Positions 24,096-33,431 of a stretch of 64,000 nt of DNA are shown in pieces. Made by a program: the position numbers and the translations under genes. The notes beneath the pieces are model-generated. The model was not told where the DNA came from. It did no database searches and saw nothing but the letters and a program-made list of their open reading frames with translations. Location: contig JBEPVM010000002.1 in assembly GCA_041690995.1 (NCBI GenBank), forward strand, positions 1-64,000, read 5' to 3'. The DNA is from UBA4722 sp041690995 (lineage in GTDB: Bacteria; Pseudomonadota; Gammaproteobacteria; DSM-16500). Positions within the stretch are counted from its first letter, which is position 1, and every line of letters starts with the position of its first letter.

Positions 24096-27000
24096 TTAGC
24101 GGATTCGCGGCGATGGGCTGCTGCCATTGTGAATGTCACCTTTTTTGATCAATCTCTCATTTTGAGAAAAGATCGAGTGAGGGTCTTCTGCTGCTAATGA
24201 TTGTTCAGATGGCGGTTTTCGTTTTATTTTAATGGCTCTGTATAAACAACCACAACACACGGAAGACACGCTCTCTTGATGATCATCATCTGGCAGCACA
24301 TCTTGTTGCATAGGAGCGCTTTGTTTACGATTAGACACTGCACAGTAATACACAGTGCTGCCAAGCGTCAAAACACCGCCGATAAGAATAACGGGTATCC
24401 CTGCCGTTGAAGTGATACTAATGGCGACTAGCAGAGAAAATTTTGCCAAGAGGCCAATGCCTGTCAATACAATACCTATTGTAAAACCTGCGCCTGCTTT
24501 AGTATTGGCTTGCTTAATTCTTTTCGCTTCAGCAGCTTCCTTCGCTTTTCTAGTTTCTTCTACTCCATCTCTTTCTTCTGCTTTAACTTTTTCTTTTTCT
24601 GCTGCCGCTTTAGCTCTTTCTTCTTCAATCTTTCTGGCTGCTGCTTCAGCTTGAGCTTCTGTTTCTGCTTTTATCCTAGCTGCTGCTTCCTCTCTCGCTC
24701 TTACTTTAACAGCTTCTTCTGCTACTCTAGCTCTTTCTTCTTCAGCTTCTGCTCTAGCTTTTGCTTCTGCTTTTGCTCTAGCTTCTGCTCTAGCTTCTGC
24801 TTCTGCTTTTGCTCTAGCTTCTGCTTCTAATTTAGCTTTTGTTTCTGCTTCTGCTTCTGCTTCTGCTCTTTTAGCTTCTTCTGCTCTAGCTTCCGCTTCT
24901 GCTTTTATCCTAGCTTCTTCATCTCTCGCTTTCGCAGCTTCTTCCTCAGCTCTTCTATCTACGAAACGTTCAAATACTCCTTCCTGGCGCCGTATACTAC
25001 AAACTGCTTGATTGCTTTGTATTTCTTCCGGTATCTTACACTCAGCTTCTTCATGGACTAAAGCCTCAGCTGTTGGATAAAGACGCAGCCCTTCTAACTC
25101 GGTTGTTATCTTATTGAAAGGGGTAGCTGAATAAATTAGCTTCGCCGCTTCTTCAATGATGGCGCTCACATAACGACCACAATTAACAGTGTCTTGCTGC
25201 CAACCTAAATAACTAGTATTTGGGGGTTCAAAACCGCTTACTTGTAACATACGTGCCATACCCCACTTTAGCGGCCCGTAAGAATATGTAAAAGACGCAG
25301 CATGTAATGAGGGACAAGGATCGACAAAATAACATCTATCTTCCCGAATCATTAACAAAGTCCAATGTTGGCGAGGAGGCCCGTATGGGACAATAGGCCA
25401 GCATTCAGCAAGAGGAACAAAATAAGTGTTATTCTTTTTATCTTTTTGTAATTCTCGAATTTGTTTTAACACTTGAGGTAATGGCGTTGTTCCAACGGCA
25501 CTGGCGTCTATTGCTTCAATATCACAAGCAGGGCTAGTTAGAATAATATTCGAGCCATCAGTAAGTTGTTCCTGTAAGATAAAACGCGTAGCATAAACAT
25601 CTTCTGTCTGACTCGGGAGAATAATTTCAATGGACTGTTCTTCTCCTACTTCTACTGATCCTTCATTTTCTTCTTTTTCTTCATCTTCTTCGCCTTGTAT
25701 TGGCGCTTTTCGTGGTTCAAGCAAGGCTCTTTCAAGTTTTTGAAAAGCAAAATCAAACATTCTATTCGGTCCAAGTCTCGGTGTTTCGGATGCACTAACA
25801 GGGCTTGCTTCCATCTCCAGTGCGGGTAACGCTGCCAGTTTTTGAATTCGCTGGAATATAATAGGTGCTAATTTTTGAGAGAATTGTTTGTCTGCTGACG
25901 TATCCCCCAAACAGGCAGCTTTGAATTCATCTATTCCCATGTAAGCTGCAGCCGCATACCGTTCAGATTGTTCTAATAAATCTTTTGGAATGGCTTCTGT
26001 TGCGCAAAGTACAATTTTATCTAGCTCTTCCTCACTGCATTGTTTAAGTAATTGCTTTGCTTGTTCAGATACGGCTTTATATAAGCCAGGCACGTTTTTA
26101 TATAAAAGATGGAAGCCTTTGGTATAATACTTAAACCAAAATAACCCATGGTATTCGGGGGGGTTCATGATGTCTGTATTTTTAGGATCGCCTATATAGC
26201 GCAAGGCAGCACCAAAATCAATTTTAGAAAATAATGTTTCTGCCTTTTCTTCTTGAGAATAAACAATATTAGCGCTGTGTACGCTATAGTCGCCCATCAT
26301 TAATGAACATAGTAAACAAACAGCCAGACTATTGATATCACCTAACTGAGCTAGCGAAGGGTATTGTTGCGTTTGACCATACATTGTTTCATAAGGTATA
26401 TTGCGATCATGCGGATTTGAAATAAAATCACTAACGCCTTTCACTGCTGATGCAACATATCCTTTTGGCTGGTTGCCTGGTTGCTCTGCAAAATATTTCC
26501 ATATTTCTTTAATATTTTTTTTAGGTTGAATCAAACCATATGTTCCATCAGGTAACGCAACTTGGTCTGCGCAAATGAGCGACTCATGGTACTGTTCGGG
26601 AAGAAATTTTTTAAATTGATCTAGTATCTTACCCGTAAACAATTCTGTAAAAAGTTCCGTTTGATCCGAAGGCACTTTTATAAAATATTCATTGCCATCT
26701 TCGTCTTTATAAAAACCATCCCATGCACTATTATTTTTCCCGGCTTGTTTTTTTGTATGGCGGGCAAGTTTTTTTCCGTTATATAAAACGATCACAGGCG
26801 TTTCAGGAGGCACATCCAGGTATGGCGATTTACAAATCTTTTCTCTGTCTCCATAAGCCCCCAGCATACCTCTGTTAAATGGTGGTTTCTTTTTTATTTC
26901 CTTGAATTGGTCTTCAGTTAAATCAAGAAATATACCGTCGTAGTATCGGCTGGGTCCGTGACCTGCCAGGTTATTACTTTTTCCAAAATCTTCCCCGGCT

Positions 27001-27854
27001 GTGGCAGAGAGTACATGATGCGTTGCCATCACCCCATGGCTCCCGCCATTTTGATCTGGGCATCCAGGCGCTGATTGTTCAATGCCCACTAGCAACCCTG
27101 CAGATGTAGAACCCTTCATTTCAGGTCTATAAAATACATAGAAATGGCCATGCTCTCCGTTATTAGCAATGACATTACAGGATGTTGGGTGCAGCTTGCC
27201 TGCACCGCCTAAAGCAAGATTAATACCAAAATGACGCTTTCTCTGGTCAATAGCCTCGGACAATCCGTTTGAAACCAAGCTAGCTATAGCTGCCAGAACC
27301 TTCCTGCCAGCCTGATAGCCGGCCAAAGACATGGAAAGCTTGATTTCTCTAATCGAATGACTAGAGTTAAATTGAATCTCAGATTGCTTTCTCGGTTTGA
27401 GGCCATGTGTGGCAGCGCTGCGAACATATTTTTCTGGATGCTCCTCGTCTTCAAATAACCATCTCATGATTTCTTTACTTAAATCACTTGGAAACTGAAT
27501 AGTGACTCTGGCTCCATGAGCAATAGCAGAGGCTAAAGGTAAATCCCAAGAGCGCCACTCCCCATCTTTAAAATAACGAAGATCTCCATAATAAAATAAT
27601 GTAAAAATTTTCTGTAAAATAGCAGCGGAGAATGGATTGGCGCCAGGGTGATCGATAGCGCCTGTAATCATGTCAATATCGCGTTGGAATTGCGCTTCAG
27701 GTGTAAAAGAAAGCGGTTCAGGAAGATTATCCTGCTTCTCATCGTCCCAACCATTCAGAGAATCCCCTAGCTTTTCAGGAGGTTGTCCTGCGTTTAGGCT
27801 GCCGTTATCCTCACCCTCTATACACCAGCTATCTTCTAAGACGTTTTTTGGCAT
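24096..27854 (-). CDS. Multidomain effector-like protein: atypical kinase-like module + clan CE cysteine protease
   Basis: A 1,252-residue protein, probably secreted into a host, with distinct modules. Residues about 380-560 look like an atypical (PI-kinase/HipA-like) kinase core: YFIKVPSD with a candidate ATP-Lys, LAQLGDINSL, GDYSVHSANIVY (H526, N529), and KIDFGAAL (D546). About 790-910 carries a clan CE (Ulp1/YopJ-like) protease core: QHWTLL (H830), YFVDPCPSLH (D845), GWQQDTVNCGRY (Q886, C892). The His-Asp and Gln-Cys spacings match Ulp1-type enzymes. About 965-1118 is an Ala/Glu/Lys coiled coil, and 1125-1175 holds two hydrophobic segments. Clan CE enzymes remove ubiquitin or SUMO, or acetylate. 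Function in a host is inference; the kinase assignment is weaker than the protease one. Confidence 0.75.
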   Translation of the reverse strand: MPKNVLEDSWCIEGEDNGSLNAGQPPEKLGDSLNGWDDEKQDNLPEPLSFTPEAQFQRDIDMITGAIDHPGANPFSAAILQKIFTLFYYGDLRYFKDGEWRSWDLPLASAIAHGARVTIQFPSDLSKEIMRWLFEDEEHPEKYVRSAATHGLKPRKQSEIQFNSSHSIREIKLSMSLAGYQAGRKVLAAIASLVSNGLSEAIDQRKRHFGINLALGGAGKLHPTSCNVIANNGEHGHFYVFYRPEMKGSTSAGLLVGIEQSAPGCPDQNGGSHGVMATHHVLSATAGEDFGKSNNLAGHGPSRYYDGIFLDLTEDQFKEIKKKPPFNRGMLGAYGDREKICKSPYLDVPPETPVIVLYNGKKLARHTKKQAGKNNSAWDGFYKDEDGNEYFIKVPSDQTELFTELFTGKILDQFKKFLPEQYHESLICADQVALPDGTYGLIQPKKNIKEIWKYFAEQPGNQPKGYVASAVKGVSDFISNPHDRNIPYETMYGQTQQYPSLAQLGDINSLAVCLLCSLMMGDYSVHSANIVYSQEEKAETLFSKIDFGAALRYIGDPKNTDIMNPPEYHGLFWFKYYTKGFHLLYKNVPGLYKAVSEQAKQLLKQCSEEELDKIVLCATEAIPKDLLEQSERYAAAAYMGIDEFKAACLGDTSADKQFSQKLAPIIFQRIQKLAALPALEMEASPVSASETPRLGPNRMFDFAFQKLERALLEPRKAPIQGEEDEEKEENEGSVEVGEEQSIEIILPSQTEDVYATRFILQEQLTDGSNIILTSPACDIEAIDASAVGTTPLPQVLKQIRELQKDKKNNTYFVPLAECWPIVPYGPPRQHWTLLMIREDRCYFVDPCPSLHAASFTYSYGPLKWGMARMLQVSGFEPPNTSYLGWQQDTVNCGRYVSAIIEEAAKLIYSATPFNKITTELEGLRLYPTAEALVHEEAECKIPEEIQSNQAVCSIRRQEGVFERFVDRRAEEEAAKARDEEARIKAEAEARAEEAKRAEAEAEAETKAKLEAEARAKAEAEARAEARAKAEAKARAEAEEERARVAEEAVKVRAREEAAARIKAETEAQAEAAARKIEEERAKAAAEKEKVKAEERDGVEETRKAKEAAEAKRIKQANTKAGAGFTIGIVLTGIGLLAKFSLLVAISITSTAGIPVILIGGVLTLGSTVYYCAVSNRKQSAPMQQDVLPDDDHQESVSSVCCGCLYRAIKIKRKPPSEQSLAAEDPHSIFSQNERLIKKGDIHNGSSPSPRIR

Positions 27855-27995
27855 ACTAATATAAGTCCTCGTTTGACCTATTTAAGTTAATTTTGGCTCA
27901 TTATTACACACAAAAGTCTTTGTGGCAAGCTTAATAAACTTATAGAAAAAAATAACAAGGTATATCAAGAGGCTGTTTTCAGGTATCCTCACACC

Positions 27996-28154
27996 ATGAA
28001 AAAAAACATTAAAAAAGTTATGACATCCTACGAAAAAATGATCACTCTTATTGTAATATTCTTTTTTTGCGGGGGGCTAACTAACTGTGGGCAATCAGGG
28101 CATTTATACTTGCCAGCTAATGATCTCGGCCATACTCAGCAGACGGATAAATGA
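27996..28154 (+). CDS. lptM: LptM-like small lipoprotein
   Basis: A 52-residue ORF that overlaps the dapF start by 4 nt. A basic N-terminus and hydrophobic helix (MITLIVIFFFCGG) lead to the lipobox LTNC, followed by GQSGHLYLPAND, which matches the LptM/YifL pattern CG.KGPLY.P. In E. coli yifL (lptM) also lies directly upstream of dapF, and the lipoprotein assists LptD maturation at the outer membrane. Confidence 0.85.
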   Translation: MKKNIKKVMTSYEKMITLIVIFFFCGGLTNCGQSGHLYLPANDLGHTQQTDK

Positions 28155-28939
28155 AAATGGAATCCATTCAATTCTGCAAAATGCACAGCCTGGGAAATGA
28201 TTTCATGGTGGTTGATGCGGTTCATCAAGTGGTTGATCTAAAAAAAATATCTATTCCACACTTGGCTGATCGTCATTTAGGTATTGGGTTTGACCAGTTA
28301 TTATTGATTGAAAAATCCAATAAAGCAGATTTTGCCTGTCGTATTTTTAATGCGGATGGCAGTGAAGCGGAACACTGCGGGAATGGGATGCGTTGTGTGG
28401 CTCGTTTTATTCATGAAGAGAAGCTATCACAAAAAAAATTATTAACGCTTGAGACATTATCTGGTTTAGTTGAAGTGGTTATTCATCCTGACTATTACTA
28501 CCAAGTAAAAATGGGTATCCCACGTATTGAACCCATAGTATATACAAGTGATGCTTTGCAATTTTCTGTGGTTTCTATAGGAAATCCGCATGCTATTTTG
28601 TGTGTACCTTCTATTCAAACAGCCTCAGTCATAGACATCAGCTCGAAAATTGCAGCGCATTCTATTTTTCCAAAGGGTGCGAATGTCGGATTTATGGAGA
28701 TAGTGAATCCGCACCATATACGTTTGCGTACTGTTGAGCGAGGCGCGGGGGAAACATTGGCCTGTGGTAGCAATGCATGCGCTGCTGTTGTTGCAGGTAT
28801 TCTTCATCATGGGCTAGATCATAAAGTTACCGTTACACTAACTCATGGAGATTTATTAGTCGAGTGGTTGGGAGAGTACTCGTCAGCCATGTTGTCAGGT
28901 TCTGCAACGCGAGTTTTTTCAGGTAGTTATCCCCTCTAA
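28151..28939 (+). CDS. dapF: Diaminopimelate epimerase
   Basis: Interconverts LL- and meso-diaminopimelate for lysine and peptidoglycan. The 262-residue protein has the N-terminal FCKMHSLGNDFMVVD and both catalytic cysteines in the expected settings, NADGSEAEHCGNGMRC (~75) and GAGETLACGSNACAA (~204). Slightly shorter than the usual ~275. The start codon overlaps the lptM stop (ATGA). Confidence 0.96.
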   Translation: MKMESIQFCKMHSLGNDFMVVDAVHQVVDLKKISIPHLADRHLGIGFDQLLLIEKSNKADFACRIFNADGSEAEHCGNGMRCVARFIHEEKLSQKKLLTLETLSGLVEVVIHPDYYYQVKMGIPRIEPIVYTSDALQFSVVSIGNPHAILCVPSIQTASVIDISSKIAAHSIFPKGANVGFMEIVNPHHIRLRTVERGAGETLACGSNACAAVVAGILHHGLDHKVTVTLTHGDLLVEWLGEYSSAMLSGSATRVFSGSYPL

Positions 28940-28984
28940 AAGTATAGTATCATGGCGGGGGGCTTGCGAAGGATCGTTTAATCA

Positions 28985-30730
28985 ATGAAAATATCTCCTT
29001 TAGTCATTAATAAGCGTTTCTCTATAGCGACTGCCGCTATTCTTCTTTCATTATTAATGTTAAATCGTATTGCTTCCGCCGCACCCTCTTTACCTGGTAG
29101 TGTGTACCCTGGATTAGTCCCAAAAAATTATTTACCCGCACAACGACCATCTGCTTTTTCAACACCTTTGCCAAAAGCAATAGTGCCGCAGGGAAAAGCA
29201 GATAGGGTGGGTGGAGCAGAAGCAGAAAAAATTAAATTCAAATTAATGAAAATCATTTTTGAAGGCAATCAAACTTATTCAGAGAGCCAATTATTTCCAT
29301 TATACAAAAAAAAAATTAATACCCTTATCAGCATTGCTGAATTACAAAATATAGTGCAGGACGTTACTAATTTTTATAGAAATAATGGCTATATCTTATC
29401 GCGCGCTATTATTCCACCTCAGCATGTACAAAATGGTGTGGTACGCATACGTGTTGTTGAAGGATATGTTGATAAAGTCAAAGTAGTGGGTAATGCACGG
29501 GGTGCTCAAGCAATTTTATTGGCTTATGGTGAAAAAATCTCACAAATTCATCCCTTGCAGGTGAAGGTGATGGACAAATATTTGCGTTTAGCAAATGAAA
29601 TTCCAGGAGTGCAGGTGAAAGCGGTATTAGAACCCTCTAAAACTCAAATAGGCGCTTCTGATTTGAATCTTGCCGTGCAGGAGAAAATGGCGAGCGCATC
29701 GCTTTCTTATGATAACTATGGAACACTTTATATAGGTCCCTTACAAGTGACTACCTCTGCGAATGTCAATTCTATTTTCCGATCAGGGGATAGTACACGC
29801 GCTACTTATCTTGCGGTAACGCATGGTAAGCAATTACATTATTTTGATCTGGCTTATCAAACTCCCTTAGGCAGTAATGGCCTGCAATTGACTGTCGATG
29901 GAAATCAATCATTAACAACGCCTGGGTTAAACTTGCAACCTCTCCAAACGCAAGGTAAAGCAAATACTTATTATGCTACACTTGAATACCCCGTGATTCG
30001 CGCGCGCGAAGAAGATTTGACTTTGGATGGCAGCTTGGCCTATACGGATAGCTCAACTACGTTATTTAATAAAGCAGTATTATTGTATAACGATCATTTG
30101 CGACCTCTTAATTTCGGCGGAACTTATAATTTCGCTGATCGTTTTAACGGAACTAATTTATCTGCCCTGCACATTGAGCATGGCTTTAATATTCTGGGTG
30201 CTAGCAGCGACCCTACATCGTTCACCACTTCACGTTTTGGCGCAGATGGGATATATACTAAAATATACGGACAAATCGCGCATATTCAACCTTTTCTAAA
30301 TCGATTTTCATTATACGTGCTTGCATCAGGGCAATATTCATTTAATCCATTATTGTCTTCTGAACAGTTTGGTTTTGGCGGCAGCCAAGTCGGACGTGGT
30401 TATGATCCTGCTGAGATATTAGGTGATAGAGGAGCTGCGGGTACTTTAGAGTTGCGCATGGACACCTATCCCCAATGGTTTATTATACAATCCATGCAAT
30501 TTTATGCTTATTATGATGCGGGTGTTATATGGAACATCAAAAATGTACTTTATACTAAACAAAAGCAAAGCGCCACTTCAACAGGTGCTGGGATTCGTTT
30601 CGCGCTTTCTAAATTGCTAACGGGTAATTTAATGTATACCCAAGTGTTAACAAAAAGCATTGCCTCAGAAACGGTTGTCGGCAGGGGCAGAACGCCTAAG
30701 ATATTTTTTAGTTTAGTCGCAGCTGTTTAA
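28985..30730 (+). CDS. TpsB/FhaC-type two-partner secretion transporter
   Basis: A 581-residue outer-membrane protein. It has a signal peptide (to about residue 33, ...RIASAAP), a linker/plug region, and a POTRA_2 region at ~85-160 (LMKIIFEGNQTYSESQLF, FYRNNGYILSRAIIPPQ, VRIRVVEGYVDKVKV). A 16-strand-type barrel follows, with the L6-like motif FGFGGSQVGRGYDP at about 460 (VRGY-like) and a C-terminal aromatic strand. Such proteins export a large TpsA exoprotein, but none is in this window. Its partner may be elsewhere, or it may have another role. Confidence 0.88.
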   Translation: MKISPLVINKRFSIATAAILLSLLMLNRIASAAPSLPGSVYPGLVPKNYLPAQRPSAFSTPLPKAIVPQGKADRVGGAEAEKIKFKLMKIIFEGNQTYSESQLFPLYKKKINTLISIAELQNIVQDVTNFYRNNGYILSRAIIPPQHVQNGVVRIRVVEGYVDKVKVVGNARGAQAILLAYGEKISQIHPLQVKVMDKYLRLANEIPGVQVKAVLEPSKTQIGASDLNLAVQEKMASASLSYDNYGTLYIGPLQVTTSANVNSIFRSGDSTRATYLAVTHGKQLHYFDLAYQTPLGSNGLQLTVDGNQSLTTPGLNLQPLQTQGKANTYYATLEYPVIRAREEDLTLDGSLAYTDSSTTLFNKAVLLYNDHLRPLNFGGTYNFADRFNGTNLSALHIEHGFNILGASSDPTSFTTSRFGADGIYTKIYGQIAHIQPFLNRFSLYVLASGQYSFNPLLSSEQFGFGGSQVGRGYDPAEILGDRGAAGTLELRMDTYPQWFIIQSMQFYAYYDAGVIWNIKNVLYTKQKQSATSTGAGIRFALSKLLTGNLMYTQVLTKSIASETVVGRGRTPKIFFSLVAAV

Positions 30731-30768
30731 TCTTTCGCACTTACATCTTAAATTCACATATATTTACA

Positions 30769-30798
30769 TTGCGATACTCTAAAAAAATCATTATACTC
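30769..30798 (+). promoter_or_regulatory. Candidate sigma-70 promoter of the atp operon
   Basis: TTGCGA, an 18-bp spacer and TATACT lie 42 bp before the atpI start. No other good pair is seen between the TpsB stop and atpI. Confidence 0.45.
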
Positions 30799-30839
30799 GG
30801 CCCAGTTTTCGCGGATGGTGATTTTTAGAGGTGTGGCGC

Positions 30840-31241
30840 ATGGCAACTGCGTTAATAAAATTGATAAGAGGTGCGGTTTATCGCATTCTTTTTTATCAAT
30901 TGGCGATGATAATGGGATTAACAGGAATGCTATTTTTATTAAAAGGCAAGCAGAGCGGGCTTTCTGTATTAGGGGGTGGCTTGGCATATTGGCTGCCTAC
31001 GCTTGTTTTTTTGCGTGGGGTCGCATCGGCGGCTGGTGCGCACGCGGCAGCGCGTTTTATAGCAACATTTTTTGCGGGTGAAGCCATCAAACTGGTTGCA
31101 AGTGGCGGGTTATTTTTATTAGCAATTAGTTATTTTCATGCAGATGTCGTCTATGCTTTAGTAGGTTTAATGAGCGCAATCGCAGCATTTTGGATAGCCT
31201 CCGTTATATGTGTTTTTAGAACGTCAGGGGTGGCTGCATGA
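30840..31241 (+). CDS. atpI: ATP synthase protein I
   Basis: A 133-residue small membrane protein with four hydrophobic segments (ILFYQLAMIMGLTGMLFLL; VLGGGLAYWLPTLVFLRG; a third with FFAGEAIKLVASGG; a last with WIASVICVF). It matches AtpI by size, topology and position as first gene of the operon. AtpI helps assemble the c-ring. The ATG at 30840 with GAGG 8 nt upstream is preferred over the in-frame GTG at 30831. Confidence 0.88.
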   Translation: MATALIKLIRGAVYRILFYQLAMIMGLTGMLFLLKGKQSGLSVLGGGLAYWLPTLVFLRGVASAAGAHAAARFIATFFAGEAIKLVASGGLFLLAISYFHADVVYALVGLMSAIAAFWIASVICVFRTSGVAA

Positions 31242-32014
31242 GCGTTGCGCCTAACTATATTGAGCATCATTTAGAACATTTACAGTTAAATTTAACGAAT
31301 TTGACGGTGGGTAACGGTGGATTTTGGACGCTTAATTTAGACACTTTTATTATTGGGTTAATCACAGCGCTTTTGATTGGAGGTGTGTGTCGTTACGTTG
31401 CTGTGAATATGCAAATAGGCGCACCAGGACGATTACAAAATTTTGTTGAAGCGGCGATTGAGTTTGTAGATCGTACTGTTCGTGATACATTTCATGGTAA
31501 AAGCAATCTCATCGCTCCGCTTGCGTTAATACTTTTTTTATGGATATTTTTGATGAATGCGCTGGACTTATTACCAGTGGATTTAGTACCCTTGTTTTTG
31601 CAAATGGGTGGGGTAGAGCATTTTAAAATAGTACCCACAGCAGATCCAAACATGACTTTTTCTATGTCTATTTCGGTATTTGTGTTGATACTTTTTTATA
31701 ATTTTACTGTAAAAGGCTGGAGTTTGGGAAAAGAAGTGCTAACCTCTCCTTTTGGCCCATGGTTGTTCCCTATTAATATTTTTTTCCGATTACTTGAAGA
31801 ATTTGTAAAGCCATTTTCATTGGCATTACGACTTTTTGGTAATATGTTTGCGGGCGAACTTATTTTTGTGTTAATTGCTATGTTACCTTGGTGGTCACAG
31901 TGGTTACCGGGTAGTATCTGGGCGATTTTTCATATTTTAATTATTACAGTTCAAGCGTTTATTTTTATGATGTTAACCATTGTGTATCTCAGTATGGCGC
32001 ATGATACACATTAA
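31238..32014 (+). CDS. atpB: ATP synthase Fo subunit a
   Basis: A 258-residue polytopic subunit forming the proton half-channels. The essential Arg lies in PFSLALRLFGNMFAGELIF (about residue 195-213), and GGFWTLNLDT is near the N-terminus. It overlaps the atpI stop by 4 nt. Confidence 0.96.
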   Translation: MSVAPNYIEHHLEHLQLNLTNLTVGNGGFWTLNLDTFIIGLITALLIGGVCRYVAVNMQIGAPGRLQNFVEAAIEFVDRTVRDTFHGKSNLIAPLALILFLWIFLMNALDLLPVDLVPLFLQMGGVEHFKIVPTADPNMTFSMSISVFVLILFYNFTVKGWSLGKEVLTSPFGPWLFPINIFFRLLEEFVKPFSLALRLFGNMFAGELIFVLIAMLPWWSQWLPGSIWAIFHILIITVQAFIFMMLTIVYLSMAHDTH

Positions 32015-32083
32015 TATTGGGCTATTTTTTATTTTATTTTATTTAATTTTATTTAATTTATTTATTTTTAGAGGAGAAGGTCT

Positions 32084-32380
32084 GTGGAAATTGCAAGTTT
32101 AGTCGCACAAGTACAAAGCTTTAAAGCGATCGCAGCAGGGTTGTTGATAGGTCTTGCATCTTTAGGTACAGCGATTGGTTTTGGTATTTTAGGAGGAAAA
32201 TTTGTAGAAGGTGTTGCCCGCCAACCAGAACTCTCTAATCTACTCATGGTCCGTGTGTTAATTATGTCTGCATTAGTCGATGCGTTTGCTGTGATTTCTA
32301 TCGTCATGGGGCTTTTGTTATTTTTCACAAATGGTCCGTTTGTTTCTTATGTCATAGAAACAGCTCAACAGGTCAGTTAA
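32084..32380 (+). CDS. atpE: ATP synthase Fo subunit c
   Basis: A 98-residue two-helix c subunit. The polar loop reads ARQPEL, and the ion-binding Asp lies in SALVDAFAVI. There is no Gln/Glu-Ser Na+ signature, so it is proton-type. The start is GTG at 32084 with GGAGAAGG before it. The preceding ~60 bp is almost pure T/A, similar to the U-rich translational enhancer before E. coli atpE, fitting the high c-subunit stoichiometry. Confidence 0.95.
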   Translation: MEIASLVAQVQSFKAIAAGLLIGLASLGTAIGFGILGGKFVEGVARQPELSNLLMVRVLIMSALVDAFAVISIVMGLLLFFTNGPFVSYVIETAQQVS

Positions 32381-32404
32381 TTTTTAAAAGCGTGAGGAAG
32401 AAGA

Positions 32405-32875
32405 ATGGAGATTAATGCCACTTTAATCGGTCAGCTAATCACTTTTGCAATTTTAGTGTGGTTTACCATGAAATATGTTTGGCCACCTATTACTAAAGCG
32501 ATGCATGAGCGTGAAAAGAAAATTGCAGCAGGTTTAGAAGCGGCTGAGCGTAGCAAGCGCGAACTAGAGCAAGCTGAGAAAAAAGCATTATCTATTATTC
32601 ATGCGGCAAAGCAAGATGCAGCACACGTTATGGAACAAGCCCATAAAAATTCTATACAAATTGCTGAAGAAGCAAAAGAGACTGCGAAGCAGGAAGGTCT
32701 TCGATTAATTGAACAGGCAAAAACAGAAATTGCGCGTGAAGTGACCCAGGCAAAAGAAGTATTACGTAAGCAATTGGCAACGCTAGTCGTACAGGGTGCG
32801 GAGAAAATTATTCAACATAATTTAGATTTAGAAAAACAATCTGCATTATTAGATTCATTTGTGGCTGAAATATAA
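32405..32875 (+). CDS. atpF: ATP synthase Fo subunit b
   Basis: 156 residues: an N-terminal membrane helix (LIGQLITFAILVWFTMKYVWPPI) followed by a long charged coiled coil rich in Ala, Glu and Lys that forms the stator stalk. Standard length. Confidence 0.95.
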   Translation: MEINATLIGQLITFAILVWFTMKYVWPPITKAMHEREKKIAAGLEAAERSKRELEQAEKKALSIIHAAKQDAAHVMEQAHKNSIQIAEEAKETAKQEGLRLIEQAKTEIAREVTQAKEVLRKQLATLVVQGAEKIIQHNLDLEKQSALLDSFVAEI

Positions 32876-33420
32876 TGATGAGTGATATGACAACCCTAGC
32901 AAGGCCGTATGCAATTGCTGCATTTGACTATGCGTTACAAAAAAATTCATTGTCAGCATGGAAAACTATGCTAAGCAGCGCAGCTTTATTAGTAGAAGAA
33001 AAAGAAGTCGTGAGACTATTATCAAACCCAGAGATAACGAGAAAAAACACGGCGGACTTATGCTGTGATGTTTTATCTTCTGGGCTGGATGCAGGACTTG
33101 ATATAGAAAAGGAAAATTTTATTCGTCTATTGGCAGAATATAATAGGCTGCCCGTTTTGCCTGATATTGCCAGATTATTTGAAAGCTATTGCGCTGAACA
33201 CGAAAAAAATATGAAGGTACAGGTCATTTCCGCAATAGAGTTAGATGATTCGTATCAACAAAAACTGACAACAAGTTTAGCTAACCGATTAAAACGACAA
33301 GTCGTATTACAGTGTGAAGTGGACCCTGATTTATTAGGTGGCGTGATAGTGAAAGCAGGCGATGTCGTGATGGATGGATCAGTGCGCGGCAAATTAAATC
33401 GATTATTTGAATCTCTTTAA
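32875..33420 (+). CDS. atpH: ATP synthase F1 subunit delta
   Basis: 181 residues. It has the family start TLARPYAIAAFDYA, and the C-terminal DPDLLGGVIVKAGDVVMDGSVRGKL. The first ATG shares one base with the atpF stop; a second ATG follows at once (32878). It links F1 to the peripheral stalk. Confidence 0.95.
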   Translation: MMSDMTTLARPYAIAAFDYALQKNSLSAWKTMLSSAALLVEEKEVVRLLSNPEITRKNTADLCCDVLSSGLDAGLDIEKENFIRLLAEYNRLPVLPDIARLFESYCAEHEKNMKVQVISAIELDDSYQQKLTTSLANRLKRQVVLQCEVDPDLLGGVIVKAGDVVMDGSVRGKLNRLFESL

Positions 33421-33431
33421 GGTAAAGAAAT

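Noticed and set aside
24355..24830. Plus-strand ORFs opposite the coiled coil of the 1252-residue gene
   Set aside because: Low-complexity Ser/Phe/Cys shadow sequences of an Ala/Glu/Lys-rich coding repeat.
30815..31081. Alternative ORF of 88 codons overlapping atpI
   Set aside because: AtpI in the neighbouring frame has membrane topology, a ribosome site and overlaps atpB properly.
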